Shown piece by piece: positions 1 through 8,152 of a stretch of 64,000 nucleotides of DNA. Under the pieces are notes generated by a model. That model ran no database searches. It was given only the letters and a program-made list of their open reading frames with translations, and had not been told where the DNA came from. The DNA comes from Paenacidovorax monticola. Lineage in GTDB: Bacteria > Pseudomonadota > Gammaproteobacteria > Burkholderiales > Burkholderiaceae_C. Position numbers and translations under genes: made by a program. The stretch is taken from assembly GCF_014489595.1 (NCBI RefSeq), contig NZ_CP060790.1, positions 2,666,001-2,730,000 on the forward strand, given 5' to 3'. Every line of letters begins with the position of its first letter. The stretch's first letter is position 1.

Positions 1-102
1 GATGGTGCCGCCCAGCCCGATCAGGAAGCCCGCGAACACGAAGGCCACCAGCCACAGGCCCCGGCGGAACCATTTCTCGGACAGACGCAATGCCTTGCTC
101 AT
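1..102 (-). CDS. N-terminal fragment of a small membrane protein
   Basis: The gene runs off the left edge, so only 34 codons from the ATG at 102 are visible. A good ribosome binding site (GAGGAG) lies 7 nt before the start. The fragment begins MSKALRLSEKWFRRG and continues into a hydrophobic, glycine-rich stretch (about residues 16-34) that looks like a membrane segment with positive residues on the cytoplasmic side. I do not recognise the family and the fragment is too short to name a function. Confidence 0.55.
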   Translation of the reverse strand, partial: MSKALRLSEKWFRRGLWLVAFVFAGFLIGLGGTI

Positions 103-124
103 ACCGTTCTCCTCATCGCAAATT

Positions 125-185
125 CACTATGAATTCAGTAGCTATCAGCGCTGGATGGATGAGCGCTATAGCCCATTTTGGCCCA
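125..185 (+). repeat. Short dispersed intergenic repeat, copy 1
   Basis: About 60 bp of lower-GC sequence fills the gap behind the DUF2145 gene. It has a GAATT-x-x-GTAGCTA start, two AGCGCT hexamers about 9 nt apart that can pair, and a CCCATTTTGG end. The same layout recurs at 15460-15514 (+) and 19662-19721 (-). I recall similar intergenic repeats from Comamonadaceae genomes. The function is unknown; the hairpin could stabilise or end transcripts. Confidence 0.6.
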
Positions 186-189
186 AGAC

Positions 190-984
190 TCAATCGAGCC
201 GCAGCACCTGCGGCGCCCCCGCGAGCTGCGCGCGCTGCAGCCAGGCCAGCGCCGAGTCCACCGTCACGGTCTCGATGCGGTCGGCAAAGCGCTTGTCGTT
301 CGGGTGGTCGTCGAAGGCCACATTGGCCGCCGTCACCCGCCCGCCCAGCCGCGTGAGCGGCCCGATCTTGAGCGCCGTGGGCTCGTAGCCCTTGAAGCGC
401 AGCCAGGCCTGGGCCTGCTCGCGCGTGTGCACGCCGCCCGGCTCCATCGCGGCGGCCAGGGTTTCCAGCGCCCACTGGTTGGACTGCTGGTACTTCGTCG
501 CCCAGGCGTAGCTGACCATGCTGTAGGGCCGTTGGTGCAGCACGGTGGTGCGCGCGCGGTCCTGCAGCAGGTGCAGCAGGCGCTGCTGCACCTCGGGCGC
601 GGGCACGGACCACACGGCTTCGTAGCGCCACAGGTCGTCGAGGAAGAACTCCCCCAGCCCCTGGCGGTACACCCAGGCCACGGCCGTGCCGCACTCGTTG
701 AGCTTGTGCGCCACGCGCCAGGGGCCCTCGGGCGTCTTGTAGGCCCAGCCCAGGTGCGAATAGCGCAGGCCGTACTTGGACAGATCCTGCCCCGCGCGGC
801 CCAGCACCACGACCTGGGCTCCGCTCGCGTCGAGCGCGCGCGCCGTGCGCTCGGCAAGCTGCATGCCACGCTCGATGGTCTGCACGGTGGGCTTGCGCTG
901 CTCGCACGAGCGGCCCGCATGGACGGCCGTGGTCCACAGCGCGAGAGCCGCCACCGCGACCAGGGAAAGGGGGCGCATGCGCAT
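190..984 (-). CDS. DUF2145 family exported protein
   Basis: The protein is 264 aa. It has a clear signal peptide, with a hydrophobic core at residues 5-20 ending ...TTAVHA before GRSCEQ. The body matches the DUF2145 family from memory: CEQRKPTVQTIERGMQLAERT near the start, then an acidic and aromatic central part. The ATG at 984 is chosen because GGGAGG sits 5 nt upstream; an upstream in-frame GTG at 999 has no such site. It is the last of three co-directional envelope genes, 11 nt behind the secreted hypothetical, and is presumably periplasmic. Its biochemical role is not known. Confidence 0.75.
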   Translation of the reverse strand: MRMRPLSLVAVAALALWTTAVHAGRSCEQRKPTVQTIERGMQLAERTARALDASGAQVVVLGRAGQDLSKYGLRYSHLGWAYKTPEGPWRVAHKLNECGTAVAWVYRQGLGEFFLDDLWRYEAVWSVPAPEVQQRLLHLLQDRARTTVLHQRPYSMVSYAWATKYQQSNQWALETLAAAMEPGGVHTREQAQAWLRFKGYEPTALKIGPLTRLGGRVTAANVAFDDHPNDKRFADRIETVTVDSALAWLQRAQLAGAPQVLRLD

Positions 985-995
985 GGCAGCCTCCC

Positions 996-1454
996 TCACA
1001 GCCGCTCGTTGTGCAGCAGCGCGCGGCCCAGCGCGTTGGGCACGAAGGCCAGCACCTCGCCCGCAGCGGACAGGACCACGCCCGTGCCGATCACGCTGCA
1101 GGTCACCACCGTGCCCACGCCGTACGCCGTGGCCGACACGGCGCGGCCCGACACCTCCACGCTGACCTGCGCGCCGTCCGAGGCGCGTTCGAGCAGGTAC
1201 ACCGTGCCGGTGGCCGAGGCTTCGACGGCCTTCACCGTGAGCACGGCGCCGCCCACCGACAACGCGGCCGGCAGGGCCACCACAGCGCCCGCCGTGGCCG
1301 ATGCGGCACCCGAAGCCACCACGACCGAGGCCACGGGCATCAGCGACAACGCGGCCGAGGCCTCGCTCTGGGCCCGTGCGGGCAGGATGGTGGCGCCCAG
1401 CAGGCCCAGCGCGAACAGCGCACAGCCCAGGGTCTTGCGAATCGGTAAGTTCAT
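996..1454 (-). CDS. Small exported hypothetical protein
   Basis: The product is 152 aa, with a signal peptide (MNLPIRKTLGC, a hydrophobic core, then ILPARA before QSEAS). The mature part is rich in Ala, Val, Gly and Ser, with long uncharged stretches (VASVVVASGAASATAGAVV) that look like beta- or membrane-associated segments. The ATG at 1454 has a GGAG site at suitable distance; the longer open frame upstream is Pro/Arg-rich and unlikely to be coding. It lies between the YiaA/B-type gene and the DUF2145 gene on the same strand, so the three may act together at the envelope. I do not recognise a family. Confidence 0.65.
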   Translation of the reverse strand: MNLPIRKTLGCALFALGLLGATILPARAQSEASAALSLMPVASVVVASGAASATAGAVVALPAALSVGGAVLTVKAVEASATGTVYLLERASDGAQVSVEVSGRAVSATAYGVGTVVTCSVIGTGVVLSAAGEVLAFVPNALGRALLHNERL

Positions 1455-1530
1455 GTCAGTCTCCACGAAAGGGGCGGCAACCGGGCCGCCACCCAAGAAA
1501 AAGGGATGGGAAGTATCTGCCAGCGCGGGA

Positions 1531-2013
1531 TCACTGCTCGGCCTGCGCCGAGGCTTCGGCACGGCCCTGCATGCGGCCTTGCAGGCGGGCCTCGGCCAGA
1601 TCGGCCTCGTGGCGGTCGCGCAGCATCTTGGCGAGCGTGAACACGGTGGTGATGAGGTAGAGCCAGCTCACACCCAGGAAGGCCTTGTACGTGGAGTTGA
1701 TCTCCATGCCCCACAGGCCCCAGCCCGTGAGGACCATGGCCACGGCGAAGCCGCCCCAGACCACGAGCTTCCACAGCGGGGTGTCGCCGGCGCCGCGCCG
1801 CGCATGCTGGTTGTCGCGCACGAACTTGGCCAGCACGAAAGCGGCCGAGAGACAGAACACGTAGCCCATCACCATGAAGGCCCGCTCCAGTTCCGAGCCC
1901 GGCAGCCAGGCCAGGCCCGTGGCGCACAGGAACACGGCGACGCCGAACGAGACCCAGACCTGGAGCTGCCAGGCTCGCGTGTCGCGCTGGATGATGAGAG
2001 GAGAGGCTTGCAT
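1531..2013 (-). CDS. YiaA/YiaB-family inner membrane protein
   Basis: The protein is 160 aa with four predicted membrane segments arranged as two similar pairs. Each pair fits the YiaA/B two-helix unit: WVSFGVAVFLCATGL and MGYVFCLSAAFVLAKFVRD in the first half, WGGFAVAMVLTGWGLWGME and LYLITTVFTLAKMLRDR in the second. The FxLAK-x-x-RD end of each pair repeats almost exactly, suggesting internal duplication. The C-terminal tail is charged (EADLAEARLQGRMQGRAEA). I start at the ATG at 2013. Family function is unknown. It heads a three-gene minus-strand cluster, with an inverted repeat about 105 bp upstream. Confidence 0.75.
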   Translation of the reverse strand: MQASPLIIQRDTRAWQLQVWVSFGVAVFLCATGLAWLPGSELERAFMVMGYVFCLSAAFVLAKFVRDNQHARRGAGDTPLWKLVVWGGFAVAMVLTGWGLWGMEINSTYKAFLGVSWLYLITTVFTLAKMLRDRHEADLAEARLQGRMQGRAEASAQAEQ

Positions 2014-2118
2014 GGTGGTCGTTGCCCGCAGGCGTTGGTGAAACACGGAACGGATCGTGCGCCGCACCGTGAAAAAAGTCTCGAATCACCCGACCAAGTA
2101 ACCAGTCATTCCCTCCAA

Positions 2119-2137
2119 GGTATCGCCAAACGATACT
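2119..2137. promoter_or_regulatory. Inverted repeat, possible operator upstream of the YiaA/B cluster
   Basis: The sequence GGTATC, 7 nt, GATACT is a near-perfect inverted repeat between the lysE stop codon and the YiaA/B gene start. The half-sites and the 7-nt spacing match the perfect repeat GGTATC-N7-GATACC that abuts the XRE regulator gene at 11041-11061. There is no T-run, so it is not a simple terminator. Binding by the XRE protein is inference only. Confidence 0.4.
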
Positions 2138-2763
2138 CAGGCGTGCTGCCAGGCCCCCACGCCCTGCCATAGAGCGAACCCGGCCAGCACCAGGGCGGAG
2201 CCCCGGGCGACGCGCTGGCGCCAGCGCACGCCAAAGCGCTCCCGCACCCGCGCCACGCCCAGCGACAGTGCCAGCCACCACAGCGCCGAGCCCAGGAACA
2301 CGCCCGCCACCAGGGGCAGCGCCGCCAGCCCCGCGCCGGCCTGGCCCGCCAGCGCGCCGAACACGGCGATGAACGAGAGGATGGTGAGCGGGTTCGACAG
2401 CGTGAGCACGAAGGTGCCCGCGAAACAGCGCAGCAGCTCCCGCTGCGACGGCAGCGCCGCCGCCTGCGCGGCCGGGGGCTGGCGCCACGTGCTCCAGGCC
2501 ATCCACAGCAGCAGCACGCCGCCGAACGTGGCCAGCCACAGGCGCGCGCCCACGAGCCAGTCGATGACCAGGGCCACGCCCCAGGCGCCCAGTGCGCCGT
2601 AGCACGCGTCCGCGCAGGCAGCGCCCAGCCCCGTGGCCAGCCCCGCGCGCAGGCCCTGGTCCAGCGTGCGCTGGATGGCCAGCAGCCCGATGGGCCCCAC
2701 GGGCGCGGCGATCGACAGCCCCACGAGCAAGGATTTGAGAAAGAGGGTCGCAGTGGTATCCAT
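2137..2763 (-). CDS. LysE-family amino acid exporter
   Basis: The 208-aa inner membrane protein has about six hydrophobic segments and the LysE/RhtB N-terminal signature: GLSIAAPVGPIGLLAIQRTL, where PxGP precedes a charged turn and G-x-x-x-G helices. A second conserved region, FVLTLSNPLTILSFIAVF, matches the family's TNPxxxxFF-like motif in the middle. Such proteins export amino acids or related metabolites by proton antiport. It is divergent from the Lrp/AsnC-type regulator at 2851, the usual arrangement for an exporter induced by its own substrate. The substrate cannot be told from sequence. Confidence 0.85.
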   Translation of the reverse strand: MDTTATLFLKSLLVGLSIAAPVGPIGLLAIQRTLDQGLRAGLATGLGAACADACYGALGAWGVALVIDWLVGARLWLATFGGVLLLWMAWSTWRQPPAAQAAALPSQRELLRCFAGTFVLTLSNPLTILSFIAVFGALAGQAGAGLAALPLVAGVFLGSALWWLALSLGVARVRERFGVRWRQRVARGSALVLAGFALWQGVGAWQHA

Positions 2764-2850
2764 GCCACCGATGCTAAAGAGGCGATTGCATTGGACACAG
2801 CGCTAAAGTACGGCAAAAATCCATGTGACTTGCGTTATTTCAGGAAAACC

Positions 2851-3324
2851 ATGGCTTTGACCGAAACACCCCAACGGCTGCTCGACGACAAGGCCTGGCG
2901 CCTGCTGGAGGCCCTGCAGGCCGACGGGCGCCTGCCGCTCAAGAGCCTGGCGCAGGCGGCGGGCCTGTCGCTGCCCGCCACGGCCGAACGGCTCAAGCGG
3001 CTGGAGGAGGCCGGCGTGGTGCGCGGCGTGCACGCCGAAGTGGCGCCCGAGGCCGTGGGCTATGGCGTGCGCGCCGTGGTGGGCATCAACGTGCCCCAGC
3101 CCGGCAAGGCGCATTTCCTCGACCTGCTGCGCGGCCTGCCCGAGGTGCTGGAGTGCCACCACGTGAGCGGCGCCGACTCGTACCTGCTCACCGTGGTGGC
3201 GCGCAGCCTGCCGGACCTGGAGCGCTTTCTCGCGCAGGTCAACGCCTATGGCGAGACGCGCACCTCCATCGTGTTCTCCACGCCCATCCCCCGGCGCGGC
3301 CTCGCGCGGCCCGCGCAGGACTGA
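2851..3324 (+). CDS. Lrp/AsnC-family transcriptional regulator, partner of the LysE exporter
   Basis: The protein is 157 aa. An N-terminal winged helix-turn-helix (about residues 12-60; LKSLAQAAGLSLPATAERLKRLEEAGVVRG) is followed by a C-terminal RAM/AsnC ligand-binding domain (VVGINVPQPGKAHF...VLECHHVSGADSYLL). The ATG at 2851 has AGGA 6 nt upstream; an ATG 60 nt further upstream in frame lacks a site and adds non-homologous residues. The 87-bp gap to the divergent lysE start must hold both promoters and the Lrp operator. It probably senses an amino acid and controls the exporter. Confidence 0.85.
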   Translation: MALTETPQRLLDDKAWRLLEALQADGRLPLKSLAQAAGLSLPATAERLKRLEEAGVVRGVHAEVAPEAVGYGVRAVVGINVPQPGKAHFLDLLRGLPEVLECHHVSGADSYLLTVVARSLPDLERFLAQVNAYGETRTSIVFSTPIPRRGLARPAQD

Positions 3325-3334
3325 ACGGAGCGGC

Positions 3335-3844
3335 CTACACCGCCAGCGGCAGCTCGGTCGTCGAGACCACGTTGCGCAGCACCATGAACGAGCGCACCTG
3401 CCGCACGCCCGGCAGGTAGAGCAACTGCTCGGCATGCAGACGGTTGAAGCTCTCGCTGTCCTGCGTGCGGATGAGCATGAAGTAGTCGAACTCGCCCGTC
3501 ACCACGTGGCACTCCATGCAGCCCGAGATCCTGGCGGCCGCCTTCTCGAAGGCCGCGAACGACTCGGGCGTGGAGCGGTCCAGCACCACGCCGATCATCA
3601 CCAGCATGCCCGCGCCCACGGCCTGCGGGTTCAGGCGCGCGACCACGCCATCGATGAAGCCCAGGCGCTTGAGCCGCTCCACGCGCCGCAGGCAGGCCGG
3701 CGGGCTCAGGTGCACCTTGGCCGCCAGGGCCACATTGGACAGCGAGGCATCGCGCTGCAGCTGGCGCAGGATGGTGCGGTCCGTGCGGTCGATGTCCGCC
3801 GGCTCCGCAGGAACTCTCTTGGAACGAACTTTTGTTGTGCTCAT
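3335..3844 (-). CDS. acdR: Lrp-type regulator of ACC deaminase (AcdR-like)
   Basis: The protein is 169 aa. The N-terminal HTH spans about residues 20-70 (DRTDRTILRQLQRDASLSN, then LAAKVHLSPPACLRRVERLKRLGFI). It is followed by the RAM sensing domain with the conserved CHVVTGEFDYFMLIRTQD segment. The start ATG at 3844 follows the family's pattern; an alternative start 12 nt upstream is less likely. It is transcribed divergently from acdS across a 139-bp AT-rich gap, the arrangement known for AcdR, an Lrp homologue that senses ACC availability with AcdB and activates acdS. The gene name rests on this context plus family membership. Confidence 0.75.
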   Translation of the reverse strand: MSTTKVRSKRVPAEPADIDRTDRTILRQLQRDASLSNVALAAKVHLSPPACLRRVERLKRLGFIDGVVARLNPQAVGAGMLVMIGVVLDRSTPESFAAFEKAAARISGCMECHVVTGEFDYFMLIRTQDSESFNRLHAEQLLYLPGVRQVRSFMVLRNVVSTTELPLAV

Positions 3845-3983
3845 TGTGAATACCAAGAAATTTTAAAAATCAAACATCAACAACTATCTATCAATACCTC
3901 CATTTTTTATCCATTTTTCGCAACCCTGTTAATCACGCATTTTTCTACGATGCCAGGACATCCACCACCGAACGGAGTCCTCC
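3845..3983. promoter_or_regulatory. Divergent acdR-acdS control region
   Basis: This 139-bp gap is strikingly AT-rich against the GC-rich surroundings, with runs such as AAATTTTAAAAATCAAAC and CCATTTTTTATCCATTTTTCG. Lrp-type regulators usually bind such bendable A/T tracts. The acdS start at 3984 has GGAG 7-8 nt upstream. I could not pick out one convincing -35/-10 pair. Confidence 0.55.
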
Positions 3984-5000
3984 ATGAACCTGCAGAAATT
4001 CCCCCGCCATCCGCTCACCTTCGGTCCCACGCCGATCCAGCCGCTCAAGCGCCTGTCGGCCCACCTGGGCGGCAAGGTGGAACTCTGGGCCAAGCGCGAG
4101 GACTGCAATTCGGGCCTGGCCTTCGGTGGCAACAAGACACGCAAGATGGAGTACCTGATCCCCGAGGCCATCGCGGGCGGCTACGACACGCTGGTGTCCA
4201 TCGGCGGCATCCAGTCGAACCAGACGCGCCAGGTGGCCGCGGTGGCCGCCCACCTGGGCATGAAGTGCGTGCTCGTGCAAGAGAACTGGGTCAACTATTC
4301 CGACGCCGTGTACGACCGCGTGGGCAACATCGAGATGAGCCGCATCATGGGTGCCGACGTGCGCCTGGACGCGGCGGGCTTCGACATCGGCATTCGCCCG
4401 AGCTGGGAACAGGCCATGGAGGATGTGCGCAAGGCTGGCGGCAAGCCCTTCCCCATCCCGGCCGGCTGCTCGGAGCACCCCTACGGCGGCCTGGGCTTCG
4501 TGGGCTTCGCCGAGGAGGTGCGCCAGCAGGAGCAGGAGCTGGGCTTCCGGTTCGACTACATCGTCGTCTGCTCCGTCACGGGCAGCACGCAGGCCGGCAT
4601 GGTGGTGGGCTTCGCGGCCGACGGCCGGGCCGACCGCGTGATCGGCATCGACGCCTCGGCCAAGCCCGAGCAGACGCACGCGCAGATCCTGCGCATCGCG
4701 CAGAACACCGCGAAGCTGGTGGAGCTGGGCCGCGACATCACCGGTGCCGACGTAGTGCTCGACACGCGCTACGGCGGCCCCGAATACGGCCTGCCCAACG
4801 CGGGCACGCTGGAGGCCATCCGCCTGTGCGCGCGCCAGGAGGGCATGCTCACCGACCCCGTGTACGAGGGCAAGTCCATGCACGGCATGATCGACAAGGT
4901 GCGCCGGGGCGAATTCCCCGAAGGATCGCGCGTGCTGTATGCGCACCTGGGAGGGGTGCCGGCGTTGAACGCCTACAGCTTTCTCTTTCGCAACGGGTGA
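3984..5000 (+). CDS. acdS: 1-aminocyclopropane-1-carboxylate (ACC) deaminase
   Basis: The product is 338 aa, the standard length for this PLP enzyme, which cleaves ACC (the plant ethylene precursor) to 2-oxobutyrate and ammonia in the cytoplasm. All diagnostic residues are present by counting: Lys51 in GGNKTRK (Schiff base to PLP), Ser78 in QSNQTR, Tyr294 and Glu295 in VYEGKS, and Leu322 in AHLGG. Glu295 and Leu322 separate true ACC deaminases from the related D-cysteine desulfhydrases, so the call is specific. Together with the divergent AcdR-like regulator it suggests a plant- or soil-associated life. The Bug protein and amidase genes follow 63 nt downstream. Confidence 0.95.
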   Translation: MNLQKFPRHPLTFGPTPIQPLKRLSAHLGGKVELWAKREDCNSGLAFGGNKTRKMEYLIPEAIAGGYDTLVSIGGIQSNQTRQVAAVAAHLGMKCVLVQENWVNYSDAVYDRVGNIEMSRIMGADVRLDAAGFDIGIRPSWEQAMEDVRKAGGKPFPIPAGCSEHPYGGLGFVGFAEEVRQQEQELGFRFDYIVVCSVTGSTQAGMVVGFAADGRADRVIGIDASAKPEQTHAQILRIAQNTAKLVELGRDITGADVVLDTRYGGPEYGLPNAGTLEAIRLCARQEGMLTDPVYEGKSMHGMIDKVRRGEFPEGSRVLYAHLGGVPALNAYSFLFRNG

Positions 5001-5063
5001 TGCCGATTCGGCCCGGCTGGCACAGCTGCTGTCCCTGGCATTGATCTGACGAAGGGGTCACAA

Positions 5064-6053
5064 ATGACGAAGTACATGCTGCGCAAAGGCGCAGGTGCCG
5101 CCACGCTGCTGGCGGCCATGGCGGGACTGGGTACGTGGCACATCGCGCAGGCCCAAGGCTATCCGTCCAAACCAGTCCAACTCGTCGTCCCTTCCCCCCG
5201 GGGGGCCGTCGACATCGTGGGCCGGCTGGTCGGCAAGAAGCTGGGCGACCGCCTGGGCCAGCCGGTGGTGGTCGAGAACAAGGGCGGCGCCGGCACCATC
5301 GTCGGCGCGGCCTTCGTCGCCAACGCCCCCGCCGACGGCTACACGCTGCTGATCAGCTCGGGCTCCACCTTCACCGTCAACCCCGCGCTCAACGCCAGGC
5401 TGCCCTACGATCCGGTCAAGAGCTACGAGCCCATCGGCATGGTGGCACGGGTGCCGCTGATCCTTCTGGCGAACCGCGACGTGCCGGTCGGCAGCCTGAA
5501 GCAGCTGATCTCCGCCGTGCAGGGCGCTCCAGGCAAGTATGTCTACGGCTCCTTCGGCAGCGGCACCACGGGGCACTTCGCGGGCGAGCTGATGTGGTCC
5601 GCCGTGGGCATCCAGCTGCTGCACGTGCCCTACAAGGGCAGCGCGCCGGCCATGAGCGATCTGATCGGCGGGCAGATTCCCTTCACCATCGATACGGTGG
5701 CGGCGGCGCTGCCCCAGCTGAAGGCCGGAAAGATCAAGGCCATCGCGGTCACGGGCGCAACGCGCGCAACGCCCTTGCCGGAGGTGCCGACGGTCGCGGA
5801 GAGCGGCTTCCCGGGCTTTGCCGCGGACTCCTGGCTCGCCATCGTCGCGCCGCGCGGCCTTCCCGCCGAAGCGAAGGCCAGGCTGCAGAAAGCGCTGGCC
5901 GACACCATGGCGGACGCCGAGATGCGCAGCAAGCTCGTCGCCAGCGGACTGGAGCATGCCTACGAGCCCGCGGATGCCGTGCTGGCGCGCATCGAGAACG
6001 AACTGCCGCGCATGCGTGCGATCGCGCAGCGCGCCAACATCCGGGCGGAGTGA
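5064..6053 (+). CDS. Bug-family tripartite tricarboxylate transporter substrate-binding protein
   Basis: The 329-aa periplasmic protein has a signal peptide (residues 1-31, ending HIAQAQG). The Bug/TctC fold signatures follow: KPVQLVVP near the mature start, DIVGRLVGKKLGDRLGQPVV, NKGGAGTIVGA, PADGYTLL, and the C-terminal PEVPTVAESGFPGF. AAGGGG lies 7 nt before the ATG. It probably delivers an organic acid or amide-type solute, but no TctA/TctB membrane partners are in view. Odd point: the usual ligand-binding PFxPGG-x-x-D loop reads PSPRGAVD here and lies in a C6-G6 tract, see findings. The amidase starts 2 nt downstream, so the two are co-transcribed. Confidence 0.85.
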   Translation: MTKYMLRKGAGAATLLAAMAGLGTWHIAQAQGYPSKPVQLVVPSPRGAVDIVGRLVGKKLGDRLGQPVVVENKGGAGTIVGAAFVANAPADGYTLLISSGSTFTVNPALNARLPYDPVKSYEPIGMVARVPLILLANRDVPVGSLKQLISAVQGAPGKYVYGSFGSGTTGHFAGELMWSAVGIQLLHVPYKGSAPAMSDLIGGQIPFTIDTVAAALPQLKAGKIKAIAVTGATRATPLPEVPTVAESGFPGFAADSWLAIVAPRGLPAEAKARLQKALADTMADAEMRSKLVASGLEHAYEPADAVLARIENELPRMRAIAQRANIRAE

Positions 6054-6055
6054 GC

Positions 6056-7585
6056 ATGGCGCACGACGACAGCCTGGTCACCCGCTCCGCCGTGGAGCTG
6101 CGGCAGCTGATCCAGACCCGGCAGGTCTCGCCGGTGGAACTGCTCGAAGCCTGCATCGTGCGCATCGAGGCCGTGAACCCCTTCGTCAATGCCGTGACGG
6201 CGACCTGCTTCGAGCGCGCGCGCCGCGAAGCACGGGACGCCGAGCGCGCCGTGCGCGATGGCAACCCGCTGGGCCTGCTGCACGGGCTGCCGATGGGCGT
6301 CAAGGACCTGGAGGCGACCGAGGGCCTGCTGACCACCCTGGGCTCGCCGCTGTACCGGGACCATGTGCCCACGGCCGACAACGTGCTCGTGGCACGGCTG
6401 CGTGCGGCCGGCGCCATCGTGGCGGGCAAGACCAACGTGCCCGAGATGGGTGCGGGTGCGAACACGCGCAACGGGGTCTGGGGGGCCACGGGCAATCCCT
6501 TCGACCCCCGGCTCAACGCGGGCGGCTCATCGGGCGGCTCGGCGGCGGCGCTGGCCTGCGACATGCTGCCGGTCTGCACGGGCTCCGACACGGGCGGGTC
6601 GCTGCGCATTCCAGCGGCCCTGTGCGGCGTGGTGGGGTTCCGGCCTTCGCCCGGCCTGGTGCCAAGCTCGCGCAAGCTGCTCGGCTGGACGCCGATCTCG
6701 GTGGTCGGCCCCATGGGGCGCACCGTGGCCGACGCCTGCCTGCAGCTGGCGGCCTCGGTCGGCGCCTCCGTGGGCGACCCGCTGAGCTACCCGGTCGATC
6801 CGGCGGACTGGCTGGCGCCGCCAGCGGCGGACCTCGCCAGCCTGCGCGTGGGCTGGACCGAGGACTTCGGCGTGTGCGACGTGGACGCATCGATCCGGGC
6901 AGACTTCCGCCGCAAGATCGCCGCGATGCGCCACCTGTTCCGCAGCTGCGACGAAGTGCGGTTCGACCTGGGCGACGCACACCGCTGCTTCGACGTGCTG
7001 CGCGCCGAGGCGTTCGTCGCCGGCACGCGCGAAGCCTACGAGCGCGACCCGGCGAGCCTCGGCCCGAACACGCGCGCCAACTTCGAGATCGGCGCAGCCA
7101 TGAGCCTGCTCGACAGCGCCTGGGCGCAGGCCGAGCAGACGCGCATCCTCGCGCGCTTCCACGCCACCATGGCCGATTGCGACCTGATCCTGGCCCCGAC
7201 CACGCCCGTGTCGCCCTTCCCCTGGACGACGCTGTATGCCGACAGCATCGACGGCAAGCCGCAAAGCAACTATTACCGCTGGCTGGCGCTGACCTACGTG
7301 GTCACGCTGACCACGCTGCCGGCGCTCAGCCTGCCCTGCGGCGTCGACCACGCCGACATGCCTTTCGGGCTGCAGGTGATCGGCGGGTTCCGGGCGGACC
7401 GCCAGGTGCTGGGAGCCGCCGCCGCGCTGGAACAGGCCTTTGCCGGACTGGCAGAACTGCGCAGGCCGCGCCCCGCGCTCGATCGCCTGCGTGCCGTGGA
7501 GCCTGCGCTGACGTCCATCGTGACAACGCCGCCAGGAAGCACCGCCGCGGGCGCCCCACCGGCCACGCCAACCTCCGCGGCCTAG
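6056..7585 (+). CDS. Amidase (amidase signature family)
   Basis: The product is 509 aa and carries the complete Ser-cisSer-Lys triad of the amidase signature family: Lys83 in GVKDL, the cis-serine Ser158 in GGSSGGSAAALA, and nucleophile Ser182 in DTGGSLRIPA. The 24-residue spacing between the two serines is that of the family. Such enzymes hydrolyse carboxamides to acid plus ammonia; GatA is unlikely because gatB/gatC are absent and the length and context differ. It starts 2 nt after the Bug gene with GGAG in the overlap region. The pair suggests uptake and hydrolysis of an amide-containing solute. The substrate is not predictable. Confidence 0.88.
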   Translation: MAHDDSLVTRSAVELRQLIQTRQVSPVELLEACIVRIEAVNPFVNAVTATCFERARREARDAERAVRDGNPLGLLHGLPMGVKDLEATEGLLTTLGSPLYRDHVPTADNVLVARLRAAGAIVAGKTNVPEMGAGANTRNGVWGATGNPFDPRLNAGGSSGGSAAALACDMLPVCTGSDTGGSLRIPAALCGVVGFRPSPGLVPSSRKLLGWTPISVVGPMGRTVADACLQLAASVGASVGDPLSYPVDPADWLAPPAADLASLRVGWTEDFGVCDVDASIRADFRRKIAAMRHLFRSCDEVRFDLGDAHRCFDVLRAEAFVAGTREAYERDPASLGPNTRANFEIGAAMSLLDSAWAQAEQTRILARFHATMADCDLILAPTTPVSPFPWTTLYADSIDGKPQSNYYRWLALTYVVTLTTLPALSLPCGVDHADMPFGLQVIGGFRADRQVLGAAAALEQAFAGLAELRRPRPALDRLRAVEPALTSIVTTPPGSTAAGAPPATPTSAA

Positions 7586-7618
7586 GCGGCATCGGCAGGC
7601 GCATGCAGGTGACTGCGC

Positions 7619-8142
7619 TCAGCCGCGCAGCCAGGCCAGCATGTTCGGATACGGCGCGGCCCTCCAGGCGAAACCTGCGCCGGAAGCACCGTGAGCCCCG
7701 CGGCCGCCAGGCCCGATGCCCCCAGGAACACCCCCAGCTCGAAGGTGGTCCGCAGGCCTGCGGCGCGCCCGTGGTAGCCCCCGTCGTGGAACAGAACGGC
7801 GGACGGCAGCCCCAGATGGCACATGGCGGCCCAGGCCCACGCCGTGGCCTCGATCTCGCCGCCGTGCGGCACGGCGGGCAGCTCCTGCAGCGCGTCGTCC
7901 ATCGCGGGCCTCAGCGCAGCGGGCACCACCGCGAGGTGGCCCGCCTCGTGCAGCAGATCGCCCGGCCAGCGCAGGCGCGCCAGGTCCACGCGCAGCCGCC
8001 CTTGGGCGATCCGCACCCCGGGCAGAAAACTGCCCTCGGGCACCTCGGCCTCCTCCACTGCGAGGCCGATGCCCCGGAGAAAGCCGATGATGCGGCGCGC
8101 CAGGGCTGCGTCCTGCAACGGTTCGGTCTGCGCCATGTGCAT
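7619..8142 (-). CDS. HEXXH-containing protein, probable metallopeptidase-like, frameshifted
   Basis: The protein carries His65-Glu-Ala-Gly-His69 in GDLLHEAGHLAVVP, a zinc-binding HEXXH helix, and about 30 residues later a glutamate-rich segment GGEIEATAWAWAAM that could give the third ligand of a gluzincin. I do not recognise a named family. As given, the frame continues past 7619 into a Pro/Arg/Ala-rich tail and stops at 7582. In the adjoining frame the sequence ends FAWRAAPYPNMLAWLRG, which looks like a natural terminus. One missing base near the C4 run at 7696-7699 would join the frames and give 174 aa. It starts 10 nt behind the permease-acyltransferase gene, with GAGGGG upstream. Confidence 0.6.
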
Positions 8143-8152
8143 GGGAGCCCCC

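Noticed and set aside
178..2172. A long plus-strand open frame opposite the DUF2145 and YiaA/B genes
   Set aside because: Antisense shadow; the minus-strand products have signal peptides, membrane segments and proper ribosome binding sites.
3984..5000. D-cysteine desulfhydrase as an alternative to ACC deaminase
   Set aside because: Glu295 and Leu322, the residues that mark ACC deaminases, are both present, and an AcdR-like gene is adjacent.
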